Shown: positions 9,151 through 16,349 of the stretch, in pieces
How the letters are laid out: every line of letters begins with the position of its first letter
Numbering within the stretch: position 1 is the first letter of the stretch
Assembly (NCBI RefSeq): GCF_004118675.1
Contig: NZ_SDHZ01000003.1
Coordinates: 356,184-420,183, forward strand
DNA from: Filimonas effusa
GTDB taxonomy: Bacteria > Bacteroidota > Bacteroidia > Chitinophagales > Chitinophagaceae
Direction: 5' to 3'
DNA: 64,000 nucleotides
Position numbers and translations under genes: made by a program
Notes under the pieces: generated by a model
Database searches by the model: none
Told to the model about the DNA's origin: nothing
The model's input: the letters and a program-made list of their open reading frames with translations, nothing else

Positions 9151-9324
9151 TTTTATTCTTTTTAAATGCTTACTGTTTGTTTGATGACACAAAGTTCCGC
9201 AGAAGAATTGAAAGTTAGTAGCAGTTAGCGGAAAACCAGTTGTGATTTTAAGAAATCAGCCTATTCAGGGTCGCATTTCCGGCATGGGGGATAGAAGCCG
9301 GAAACAGCAATTTTGTCTCCGCCC

Positions 9325-9933
9325 TCAGCCGACGATTGTCCTGAAGGTAAGGTTAATCCTGGGCCTCGTCACCGCTTTTGAAGGGGGCAAACGGTGCAAC
9401 CAATAAGTTTGGGTTGCTCCTTTCATAACAAGCAGGCTGCCATGCTCCAGCGCAACCGAAACAACCTGTGCGCCGGCCTTATGCTTAAAGCAGAACTTCC
9501 GTTGGGCGCCCAAACTCAGGGAACCAATAGCGCCATCCTTTTTAAGGTCTTTTTCTGCATCGCTATGCCAGGCCATGCCCTCTTCGCCATTATGGTACAG
9601 ATTGAGCAGGCAGGAATTGAACTGCTCTCCTGTTGCCCCTTCTATCCTGTTCTTCAAATCAAGCAGTTCTTTTGTCCAGGGAAGCGCACGCTTTGTAATA
9701 TTGGAGTAAGTGTATTCATAATCACGATCGCCATACCAGGCTACTTTTCGTTTGGTGATGATCTTCTTTCCAAAAATAATAGCCTCGTCGTTTCGCCATT
9801 CTATAGAAGACAGGAGTATGGAATAGTAACTATCCGCTTCAGCAGGCAATAAGATCTTGCCGTAATAGTTAACGATACCATCCTGAGGAAGCAGGTTGGC
9901 AGAAGTATCTCTTATGTCGCTGAATAGATCCAT
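9325..9933 (-). CDS. alkB: AlkB-type 2-oxoglutarate/Fe(II) DNA dealkylase
   Basis: 202 residues. The iron ligands are visible as H123-x-D125 (in WHSDAEKD) and H180 (in YWLHRLPPS); R192 and R198 in the closing RINLTFR block are the expected 2-oxoglutarate and substrate-loop arginines. N115-x-Y113 type residues (LYHNGEEGM) also fit. The enzyme oxidatively removes N1-methyladenine and N3-methylcytosine damage. It follows an Ada-like gene on the same strand with a 49-base gap, so the two likely share a transcript, echoing the ada-alkB operon of enterobacteria. Confidence 0.93.
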   Translation of the reverse strand: MDLFSDIRDTSANLLPQDGIVNYYGKILLPAEADSYYSILLSSIEWRNDEAIIFGKKIITKRKVAWYGDRDYEYTYSNITKRALPWTKELLDLKNRIEGATGEQFNSCLLNLYHNGEEGMAWHSDAEKDLKKDGAIGSLSLGAQRKFCFKHKAGAQVVSVALEHGSLLVMKGATQTYWLHRLPPSKAVTRPRINLTFRTIVG

Positions 9934-9982
9934 TTTGCTTGTATTATTAGCAGCAAGGCATAAGCCTTTCTATTTATTTCAA

Positions 9983-10828
9983 TTATAATTCTGTGATAGC
10001 AGCTTCCCAACCTATAATGGCAGCCTTCCTGTTTGGCCCCCACATATATCCTCCGATTTCACCGGTAGACTGAATTACGCGGTGGCAGGGGATAAGAAAG
10101 GCGACCGGGTTGCTGCCAATGGCTGTTCCCACGGCCCTGGAGGCTTGCGGTTTATTTATATGCCTTGCAATATTGTTGTAAGCGGTAAGCCGGCCCATCG
10201 GTATTTTCAGCAGGGTTTCCCAAACCTTTATCTGGAAATCTGTGCCTTTTAAATGAAGTTTAATTTCATTGAGCTTAGTCCAGTCGTTCCGGAAAATAAA
10301 CAGGGCGTTCTGCTGTATAAGATCCAGGCGCTGATGGTGTGCGGCCCTGGGGAACATAGCATGCAAGCTTACCAGGGCAGCTGCTTCATCATCATAAAAT
10401 GCCATATAACATATGCCTTTCAGAGTGGAAGCAACCAGCAAATTGCCAAAAGGACTTTCCGCGAAACTATAATTAATAGAAAGGCATTCTCCACCGTTTT
10501 TATATTCTGCGGGCGTCATCCCTTCCAGCTTAATAAACAGATCATGCAAACGGCTGGTGCCGGAAAGTCCTGTCTCAAACGCTGCTTCAAATAGGGTGGC
10601 CTGACTTTCCTTTAATAATTTTTTGGCATATTCCAGGCTAATGTATTGTAAAAACTTCTTGGGAGTAGTGCCGGCCCATTCACTGAACAGGCGCTGAAAA
10701 TGAAAGGGACTGAGATGCACCTTTCCGGCAATATCGTCGAGATTGGGCTGCTCTTTAAAATTGGCCCTGATATAGTGGATTGCTTCCGCAATCCTGTTGT
10801 AGTTAATATTTTGCTGCACTGTTATCAT
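9983..10828 (-). CDS. Ada-like protein: AraC-type HTH fused to O6-alkylguanine-DNA alkyltransferase
   Basis: 281 residues. Residues 8-110 are an AraC-type double helix-turn-helix (LDDIAGKVHLSPFHFQRLF, then AAFETGLSGTSRLHDLF). Residues about 120-280 are the methyltransferase (MGMT) domain with the acceptor C248 in IPCHRVI. The N-terminal Cys-rich AdaA domain of E. coli Ada, which senses methylphosphotriesters, is absent. The protein should repair O6-methylguanine and could regulate alkB, but the trigger for activation would have to differ. Stands upstream of alkB. Confidence 0.9.
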   Translation of the reverse strand: MITVQQNINYNRIAEAIHYIRANFKEQPNLDDIAGKVHLSPFHFQRLFSEWAGTTPKKFLQYISLEYAKKLLKESQATLFEAAFETGLSGTSRLHDLFIKLEGMTPAEYKNGGECLSINYSFAESPFGNLLVASTLKGICYMAFYDDEAAALVSLHAMFPRAAHHQRLDLIQQNALFIFRNDWTKLNEIKLHLKGTDFQIKVWETLLKIPMGRLTAYNNIARHINKPQASRAVGTAIGSNPVAFLIPCHRVIQSTGEIGGYMWGPNRKAAIIGWEAAITEL

Positions 10829-10912
10829 TTCATTCCATATTCAGCAACAAAGCTCCTTAATATCGGGCAGTTCCGGAATCTGAAACTTGCTAAAATCTGT
10901 GCTGGGGAAAAC

Positions 10913-11623
10913 TTATAATCCTGTTTTACCTTCCATCCAGTAGCCTTGCGCAAAGATCCTGCCCCTGACATTATTCTTTTTCAACAACTTTTTACACGTT
11001 TGAACAGACTGTACATTTCCTGTAAGTATAAAATTCGCGTCCAGCCATTCCGGCTGGAGGAAAAAAGGTAAAGCAGGAAGTTCCCGTTTCAAATTTTCTT
11101 TTGAAAAAATAATAAAATTTTCGAGTCCCAGTAAACGCGGCAGATCTTCACTAGAGGCATCGAGTTCGAAATAGAACCGGAAGATATGATCGTTTTTTTT
11201 AAGAAAAGAATAAAACGAGCAAGCCAAAGCCAACGAAGTTTCATCACCGAAGAATACCTGCCTTTGTATAGCAGCATTATACTGTTTAATCCCTCTGGGC
11301 ATGCCAATACGAACCTTATCGCCCGCATGCAGCTTCTTTATAAATCTGCAGCCAGGCGCATCGCTATGAAGGAATACAAGTAATTCCAGAATACCATTTT
11401 TTACATCTGCAAAGGAGGCCGTATAATTCCTGTATTCCGTATCGCTTACCCGGATAAAGATCGCATAGCCAAGTTGAAAATCGAGACCATTAAGATCACC
11501 TTCCAGGCGGATCCTTTTCATTCGTGGATTTACATAACAGGCTTCCGTTACCGTTAAAACAGGCATTTTAGAAGCCATCAGGCTTTCAACAACATCACCA
11601 AACCATTTTGCAGCTCTTGGCAT
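10913..11623 (-). CDS. Siderophore-interacting protein (FAD-dependent ferric-siderophore reductase)
   Basis: 236 residues. An N-terminal FAD-binding barrel carries the RxYTxS-type motif (RNYTASFAD); then HSDAPGCRFIKKLHAGDKVRIGMPRG and the NAD(P)H-binding half starting FFGDETSLALA, ending with GRIFAQGYWMEGKTGL. This is the ViuB/YqjH-type SIP family, which reduces cytoplasmic ferric siderophores to release iron. It lies between the AraC gene (57 bases upstream) and the Ada-like gene (84 bases downstream) on the same strand, so AraC-SIP may be co-transcribed and the AraC protein may respond to iron or siderophore (inference). Confidence 0.88.
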   Translation of the reverse strand: MPRAAKWFGDVVESLMASKMPVLTVTEACYVNPRMKRIRLEGDLNGLDFQLGYAIFIRVSDTEYRNYTASFADVKNGILELLVFLHSDAPGCRFIKKLHAGDKVRIGMPRGIKQYNAAIQRQVFFGDETSLALACSFYSFLKKNDHIFRFYFELDASSEDLPRLLGLENFIIFSKENLKRELPALPFFLQPEWLDANFILTGNVQSVQTCKKLLKKNNVRGRIFAQGYWMEGKTGL

Positions 11624-11680
11624 TTTATTTCAATTTAATGCCGCAAGTAACAAGTTGCTGCCACCAGAAACAATGGAGCT

Positions 11681-12556
11681 TTATATGTGTTTATTGGATA
11701 AATCGCGGTTTTTGTTCCTGAAAGCAAGAGCCGACATACCCGCTGTTTTTGTAAAGAGACGGGAAAAATAGGCATAGTCTTCGTATCCCAGGTCAGCAGC
11801 AATTTCCTTAACTGTTTTGCCGGAGTGATAAAGTAAACGTTTCGCCTCCAGTACTACTCTCTGGTGAATATGATAAGAAACCGGGTAGCCCGTGGCGGCC
11901 CTTACACATTCGTTCAGGTAAGAAGAAGACACATGCAGTGCTTCGGCGTATTCGGATGGACGCTTCATGGTACTGAAGCTATTCTCCAGCAATAGTTTGA
12001 AACCACTTGTAATGGTACTAAAACGCGAAGAAGGTTCAGCGGCCTCCTGTCGTTCAAGATATAACGAAACGAACAATCCTATAAAAGCATTACTGCAATC
12101 TCTTAAAAGAGGGAGATATAAATTATCTGACTTCTTTTCAAATACGCTATTGCACAAGCTCGCAGCCTGGTTAAAAGTGACAACTTTATCAGGCTTCAGC
12201 CACAACGGCTTTGCCGGAGTTATCTTTTGCTCCAGCAACTGGAAATAGTGCGCGTAAATATTATCATCTTTCACTCCCAGCATGAAAGCTTCTAAACCCG
12301 ATGTATTCAGAAGACGATGTACCTGGCTCGGATGCATATAAAGCATAACAGGCCCCTTCAGCTTGTATTTCCTGAAGTCAATTTCCATGACGCCACTCCC
12401 GGCTTTTATAAATACGAAAATATGATAGTCATGCCTGTGAGAATGATCTGCTTCATCGAGCATCGCCACATCGCCTGACACAACATTACCAATGACAATA
12501 CCTGTCCGGAATTCACCACCCAGCGGTTTAACAGGAATAGATGCTTTTTTACGCAT
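11681..12556 (-). CDS. AraC family transcriptional regulator with cupin sensor domain
   Basis: 291 residues from ATG at 12556. The N-terminal half is cupin-like (SHRHDYHIFVFIKAGSGVMEIDFRKY, MLYMHPSQVHRLL); the C-terminal 100 residues are the AraC HTH pair (ALHVSSSYLNECVRAATGYPVSYHI, then IAADLGYEDYAYFSRLFTKTAGMSALAFR). The sensor ligand is not evident. A cluster of AAAGGT half-sites lies immediately upstream (12585-12612), between this gene and the divergent TIGR02117 gene, and is a candidate operator. Confidence 0.9.
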   Translation of the reverse strand: MRKKASIPVKPLGGEFRTGIVIGNVVSGDVAMLDEADHSHRHDYHIFVFIKAGSGVMEIDFRKYKLKGPVMLYMHPSQVHRLLNTSGLEAFMLGVKDDNIYAHYFQLLEQKITPAKPLWLKPDKVVTFNQAASLCNSVFEKKSDNLYLPLLRDCSNAFIGLFVSLYLERQEAAEPSSRFSTITSGFKLLLENSFSTMKRPSEYAEALHVSSSYLNECVRAATGYPVSYHIHQRVVLEAKRLLYHSGKTVKEIAADLGYEDYAYFSRLFTKTAGMSALAFRNKNRDLSNKHI

Positions 12557-12584
12557 AGCAAACAGTTCTGCCTGAAAGTTATAT

Positions 12585-12612
12585 AAAGGTTACCTTTTCA
12601 GTACAAAAGGTA
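12585..12612. promoter_or_regulatory. Clustered AAAGGT inverted repeats between divergent genes
   Basis: AAAGGT at 12585-12590 faces ACCTTT at 12592-12597 with one base between. The second site also forms an 8-bp inverted repeat TACCTTTT (12591-12598) with AAAAGGTA (12605-12612). Three half-sites in 28 bases in an 77-bp intergenic gap suggest a regulator binding site, plausibly for the adjacent AraC protein. Confidence 0.4.
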
Positions 12613-12633
12613 TAAACACAAAATTGCGTTGCT

Positions 12634-13314
12634 GTGAAGTTACTACTAAAATATACCGGTATTACACTGTTAAGCATTGTGGCTTTTGTGTTGTTATATC
12701 TGGGAAGTGCATGGGTATTATCCCGTATTCCCGTAAAAGCGGAAACAGCAGGCCAACCTGCCGTAGAGATCTACCTTTTGAGTAATGGTGTGCATACCGA
12801 TATAGTTATGCCGGTTAAAACGGAATACAGGGACTGGAGCAGCACTATACTGTATAGCAACACACGCAGCAACGACAGCAGCCTTTCTTATATAGCATTC
12901 GGATGGGGCGATAAAGGGTTTTACCTGGAAACGCCTACCTGGGCGGATCTGAAAGCCCGCACCGCCTTTCGTGCAGCCTTTGGATTAAGCACTTCGGCTG
13001 TACATGCTACTTTCTACAAAAAACTTACAGAAGGTGCGGAATGTGTGAAGACCACCATCAGCCCCTCTCAATATCAAAGGCTCATTGCCTACATAGATAA
13101 CGGCCTGCAAAAGAATAGCAATGGCGCTCCGATAGTAATACCAACAGAAGCCCGCTACGGCGCCAATGACGCATTTTACGAAGCCAGGGGTAGTTATACC
13201 CTTTTTCATACCTGCAACACCTGGACTAACAACGCGTTAAAAGCCAGCGGCCAAAAGGCCTGCCTCTGGACACCTTTTGACAGCGGCATATTTTACCAGT
13301 ACAGGAAACATTAG
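12634..13314 (+). CDS. TIGR02117/DUF2459 family membrane-anchored protein
   Basis: 226 residues with a GTG start at 12634 and no ATG before the membrane segment. Residues 5-28 form a single N-terminal membrane helix. The body matches the DUF2459 (TIGR02117) family: YLLSNGVHTDIVMPV, FGWGDKGFYLETPTWADL, HATFYKK and FHTCNTWTNNALKASGQKACLWTPFD. The conserved NGxHTD, HCNTW-type residues give it a look of a cysteine-peptidase-like (NlpC/P60-like) fold, but no activity is established. Divergent from the AraC gene. Confidence 0.85.
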   Translation: MKLLLKYTGITLLSIVAFVLLYLGSAWVLSRIPVKAETAGQPAVEIYLLSNGVHTDIVMPVKTEYRDWSSTILYSNTRSNDSSLSYIAFGWGDKGFYLETPTWADLKARTAFRAAFGLSTSAVHATFYKKLTEGAECVKTTISPSQYQRLIAYIDNGLQKNSNGAPIVIPTEARYGANDAFYEARGSYTLFHTCNTWTNNALKASGQKACLWTPFDSGIFYQYRKH

Positions 13315-13370
13315 GTATGTTCTTAGCAGGCCCTTGCTGGCATTGTTACCTGTATTGACGGATCGGGAAA

Positions 13371-13389
13371 CGGCTGCTTTCAGCAGCCG
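13371..13389 (+). terminator. Possible hairpin terminator after the TIGR02117 gene
   Basis: CGGCTGCT (13371-13378) pairs with AGCAGCCG (13382-13389) across a 3-base loop, 57 bases after the stop codon. The U tract is absent, so termination efficiency is uncertain. Confidence 0.5.
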
Positions 13390-13410
13390 GGTTATACGGT
13401 TGCAAGTCAC

Positions 13411-13426
13411 AAACATCAGATGTTTA
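13411..13426. promoter_or_regulatory. GntR-type operator candidate, copy 1
   Basis: AAACATCAGATGTTT is a perfect 15-bp palindrome centred on one A. An identical copy starts 34 bases downstream (13445). The two flank the -7 element at 13437-13444, this copy lying over the -33 region. Autoregulation by the FadR-type protein encoded just downstream is the obvious reading. Confidence 0.7.
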
Positions 13427-13436
13427 AATAATTCCC

Positions 13437-13460
13437 TACCTTTGAAACATCAGATGTTTA
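13437..13460 (+). promoter_or_regulatory. Promoter -7 element and GntR operator candidate, copy 2
   Basis: TACCTTTG (13437-13444) is a perfect match to the Bacteroidota -7 consensus TAnnTTTG. It is followed directly by the second copy of the palindrome AAACATCAGATGTTT (13445-13459), which would cover the transcription start. The gntR start codon lies at 13476. Confidence 0.7.
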
Positions 13461-13475
13461 AATCCTCATCATTAT

Positions 13476-14120
13476 ATGGCCAAGCTTTCTGACAGGGTTA
13501 TTGCTGCTTTGCAGCGGGATATCAGCCAGGGTGCTTTTAAGGTTGGGGAGAAAATACCTCCCGAGCCGGAACTGATGGAACGTTACCAGGTTGGCCGTTC
13601 CACAGTACGTGAAGCTGTTAAAACGCTGGCTATTTCTGGTGTACTGCGGGTACAACAGGGAGATGGCACTTATGTGCATAAGAAAACGCAGCGGGAGACG
13701 CTGAGTGAACAATTGCGTCGCTCCGATGCTGTTGAAATTAACGAAGTAAGAACGCTGCTGGAGACAGAGATTGTAAGGCGTGCAGCTTTACACAGAACCG
13801 AAGATGACCTGCAACGCATACGGCAGTGGCTGGATAAGCGTGAAAAAGCAATCAGCCAAAGCCAGGTAAAGGAATGTGTTGATGCAGATATACAATTTCA
13901 TCTTGCGATAGCCGATGCGGCATCGAACAAAGTGATGGCTGAGTTGTATAAAAGCTTCACAGTGGTGATCAGGGACTTTTTCAGGCAGCGGGATGCAGGC
14001 AGCGTGAAGTGGTTTGCTGCCAGTCACCCGCTTCACGAAGCGCTTTACATGGCCATCAGCCGGAAACAGCAACAGCGTGCGGCGAGTATAACAAAAGAAA
14101 TATTACAGAACAATAATTAG
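13476..14120 (+). CDS. FadR-subfamily GntR transcriptional regulator
   Basis: 214 residues. The N-terminal winged HTH reads LSDRVIAALQRDISQGAFKVGEKIPPEPELMERYQVGRSTVREAVKTLAISGVLRVQQGDGTYV, typical of GntR. The C-terminal all-helical FCD domain (FadR C-terminal) has EVRTLLETEIVRRAA, D-x3-H in DADIQFHLAIADAASN and the closing H in HPLHEALYMAI, residues that hold a metal in FCD sensors. It opens a three-gene operon with the exporter (7 bases later) and DUF1634. The ligand is probably the substrate of that exporter, perhaps a sulfonate or other organic anion (inference). Confidence 0.92.
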   Translation: MAKLSDRVIAALQRDISQGAFKVGEKIPPEPELMERYQVGRSTVREAVKTLAISGVLRVQQGDGTYVHKKTQRETLSEQLRRSDAVEINEVRTLLETEIVRRAALHRTEDDLQRIRQWLDKREKAISQSQVKECVDADIQFHLAIADAASNKVMAELYKSFTVVIRDFFRQRDAGSVKWFAASHPLHEALYMAISRKQQQRAASITKEILQNNN

Positions 14121-14127
14121 AAGACAG

Positions 14128-14961
14128 ATGCTTATTCTTTCATTTACATTGATATTGCTGTTGGGTGCCTACCTGGCAGGTTTAACAGGAGCCTTAACCG
14201 GACTGGGTGGCGGTGTTGTGATCATCCCGTTACTGACATTGGTATTTCATATCGACATGCGTTATGCGATCGGAGCTGCACTGGTGTCATCTATTGCTAC
14301 ATCGTCAGGTTCAGCAAGCGCTTATGTAAGAGAAGGCATCACCAATATACGCGTGGGAATGTTCCTGGAAATAGCCACCACTATTGGCGCAGTCACCGGC
14401 GCTATGATCGCTGTGTATACACCCGTGAACCTGGTAGCCATCATCTTTGGTCTTACGCTTATATTCTCTGCCGCCATGACATTGCGTAAAAAGAATGAAC
14501 ATGCAGAAACAGAAGGCAGTCCTTTAGCAGCAAAGCTCAAACTCAATGGATCCTATCCTACCCCATCCGGCGTTGTTCATTATAATCTTCGTAATGTAGG
14601 CGGCGGGTTTTCCATTATGACGCTGGCAGGTATTTTGTCGGGATTGTTAGGGATTGGTTCAGGCGCTTTAAAAGTACTGGCGATGGATACTGCTATGCGT
14701 ATTCCCTTCAGAGTTAGTACCACTACCAGTAATTTCATGGTAGGAGTTACGGCTGCCGCCAGTGCAGTAGTGTATTTACAGAGAGGGTATATTGACCCCG
14801 CTATTGCCATGCCTGTGATAATAGGTGTATTAGCAGGGGCCTTTACAGGCACCAAACTGCTGATGCGGCTGAACCCGAAAAAGCTTAGACTTATTTTCAG
14901 CATCGCCATTACACTGGTAGCCTTACAAATGATCTATAACGGCTTACAACATAAGTTCTAA
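14128..14961 (+). CDS. TauE/SafE (TSUP) family anion exporter
   Basis: 277 residues, about eight membrane helices. Family repeats are seen in both halves: GALTGLGGGVVIIPLLTLV, then GILSGLLGIGSGALKVLAM. The family exports sulfite, sulfoacetate and related small anions. ATG at 14128 lies 7 bases after the gntR stop, and the DUF1634 gene follows 17 bases after its own stop, so the three genes form one transcript. Confidence 0.92.
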   Translation: MLILSFTLILLLGAYLAGLTGALTGLGGGVVIIPLLTLVFHIDMRYAIGAALVSSIATSSGSASAYVREGITNIRVGMFLEIATTIGAVTGAMIAVYTPVNLVAIIFGLTLIFSAAMTLRKKNEHAETEGSPLAAKLKLNGSYPTPSGVVHYNLRNVGGGFSIMTLAGILSGLLGIGSGALKVLAMDTAMRIPFRVSTTTSNFMVGVTAAASAVVYLQRGYIDPAIAMPVIIGVLAGAFTGTKLLMRLNPKKLRLIFSIAITLVALQMIYNGLQHKF

Positions 14962-14978
14962 TTATAATTTACTGAAAC

Positions 14979-15374
14979 ATGAAACTTAGTGATACCAAAA
15001 TAAACGACAGGGGCATAGAAATATTCATCGGCAGGTTTCTCCGCTGGGGAGTGCTTAGTTCCTGTGCCGTAGCCATTGCTGGCGGCATTCTATATCTCGT
15101 TAACCATGGCATGGAAGTAATGCCCGACTATACTGTATTTCATGGCGAAGATGCCGGCTATACCAGCTTACCAGGTATTATAAAAGGACTCGAGACCGGA
15201 AGCGCGAAGGAGGTGATACAGGCTGGCGTCATCATATTACTGGCCACGCCCATTCTGCGTATCTTTCTTTCCCTGATCTCCTTTATCCTTGAAAAAGACA
15301 GACTTTATGTATTTATTACTGCTATTGTATTGTGCATCATACTCGGCAGCATGTTCGGCGGATTGAAGATATAA
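14979..15374 (+). CDS. DUF1634 membrane protein, partner of the TSUP exporter
   Basis: 131 residues with three hydrophobic segments: GVLSSCAVAIAGGILYLV, VIQAGVIILLATPILRIFLSLISFIL and YVFITAIVLCIILGSMFGG. DUF1634 genes are regularly found beside TauE/SafE genes, as here. It may be an accessory subunit of the exporter; no activity is known. It ends the operon and is convergent with the SH3-like gene (4 bases apart). Confidence 0.85.
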   Translation: MKLSDTKINDRGIEIFIGRFLRWGVLSSCAVAIAGGILYLVNHGMEVMPDYTVFHGEDAGYTSLPGIIKGLETGSAKEVIQAGVIILLATPILRIFLSLISFILEKDRLYVFITAIVLCIILGSMFGGLKI

Positions 15375-15378
15375 GGGA

Positions 15379-16257
15379 TCAAAGCTTTACCGCTTTCCTG
15401 CCATCCCATTTATACTGTTCGCCGGAGCTGGTCTTTTTCATTTTAGGTTCACCATCTTTATCCATTTCATCCAATGCTTCTTCCTCTTCAATGAGTTTTA
15501 TGATATGGCCTGGTTTCCCGCCCGATTCGCTTGGGAACAGCAATGTTTCAGAATGATAATACACACCGGCATCAGCAATATGCATTTTTCCGGGTAATGG
15601 TAACAGCTCAGCACCTGTCCAGCCAAAGTAAAAATAATCATCGGGTATGCCACAGGCTTCGCCTGAAAAATAAATACGAACGATATGTGTAAGCCCTTCC
15701 AACCCCATGCTTCCTGTCAGCAATTTACCTGATGAAAACGATGTAGCTTCACTGCTCTTCAATGGCCAGGAAACATCTGCCAGCTTTTTGTTTTCGTTGT
15801 TAACGACTTTCAATCTCACCATACAATCCCATCTTTCCACGTCATCTTTTTTTACGTTGACCACCCTGTCAAGCCCATAGAGGAAACGGGTATTGCCGTT
15901 GTTACAACAGCCAAGCGTAGTGAGTCCTTTCCAGATAAAACCTTCCTGGTTACTATCGCCGGCAACACGAACCCGGATCCAATTTGCAGAAAAGCCTTTC
16001 ATACGTTGCCTGTGGGCTTCCTTCACAAAAACTACCTGGGTGCCATTGGGTAACTGCTGCAATATTTTTCCCGATGCAGCGGGTTGATCGCGCAGGAAGG
16101 TGGTATCGGCAAGAATGGTTAATGTATCGCCGGCTTTGTTTTCTGTAGCATAGAGATTAGAGCCCGGAGCATCATAGTCCTGTGCGGACAAGGTTTGCAG
16201 TGTAAACAAACAGGTAAGCAAAAGGCAGAGCTGCCTGATATGGAGTGTTATTTTCAT
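15379..16257 (-). CDS. Secreted bacterial SH3-like domain protein
   Basis: 292 residues. A signal peptide (MKITLHIRQLCLLLTCLFTLQTLSAQ) is followed by an SH3-type segment (about 45-110: TLTILADTTFLRDQPAASGKI, LPNGTQVVFVKE, NWIRVRV, GFIWKGLTTLG). The remaining 180 residues (FLYGLDRV to HIIKLIEEEEALDEMD) are not a family I recognise; they contain cysteines C117, C118 and C145 and end in an acidic then basic tail. SH3b domains usually bind cell-wall or protein ligands. Divergent from topoisomerase III. Confidence 0.65.
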   Translation of the reverse strand: MKITLHIRQLCLLLTCLFTLQTLSAQDYDAPGSNLYATENKAGDTLTILADTTFLRDQPAASGKILQQLPNGTQVVFVKEAHRQRMKGFSANWIRVRVAGDSNQEGFIWKGLTTLGCCNNGNTRFLYGLDRVVNVKKDDVERWDCMVRLKVVNNENKKLADVSWPLKSSEATSFSSGKLLTGSMGLEGLTHIVRIYFSGEACGIPDDYFYFGWTGAELLPLPGKMHIADAGVYYHSETLLFPSESGGKPGHIIKLIEEEEALDEMDKDGEPKMKKTSSGEQYKWDGRKAVKL

Positions 16258-16311
16258 GGAGGCAAGTTAAAAAATTATGCTTTATCATCCTGTATACTGC
16301 ATGCAGGGTAG

Positions 16312-16344
16312 TTTGTTTTCCCGATTTTTGCCGCCCTATATTTG
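16312..16344 (+). promoter_or_regulatory. Promoter of topB
   Basis: TTTG (16312-16315), 21-base spacer, TATATTTG (16337-16344): a complete Bacteroidota -33/-7 pair. The ATG of topB begins at 16350, five bases after the -7 element, so the start of transcription should fall on or beside the start codon. Confidence 0.7.
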
Positions 16345-16349
16345 TAAGT

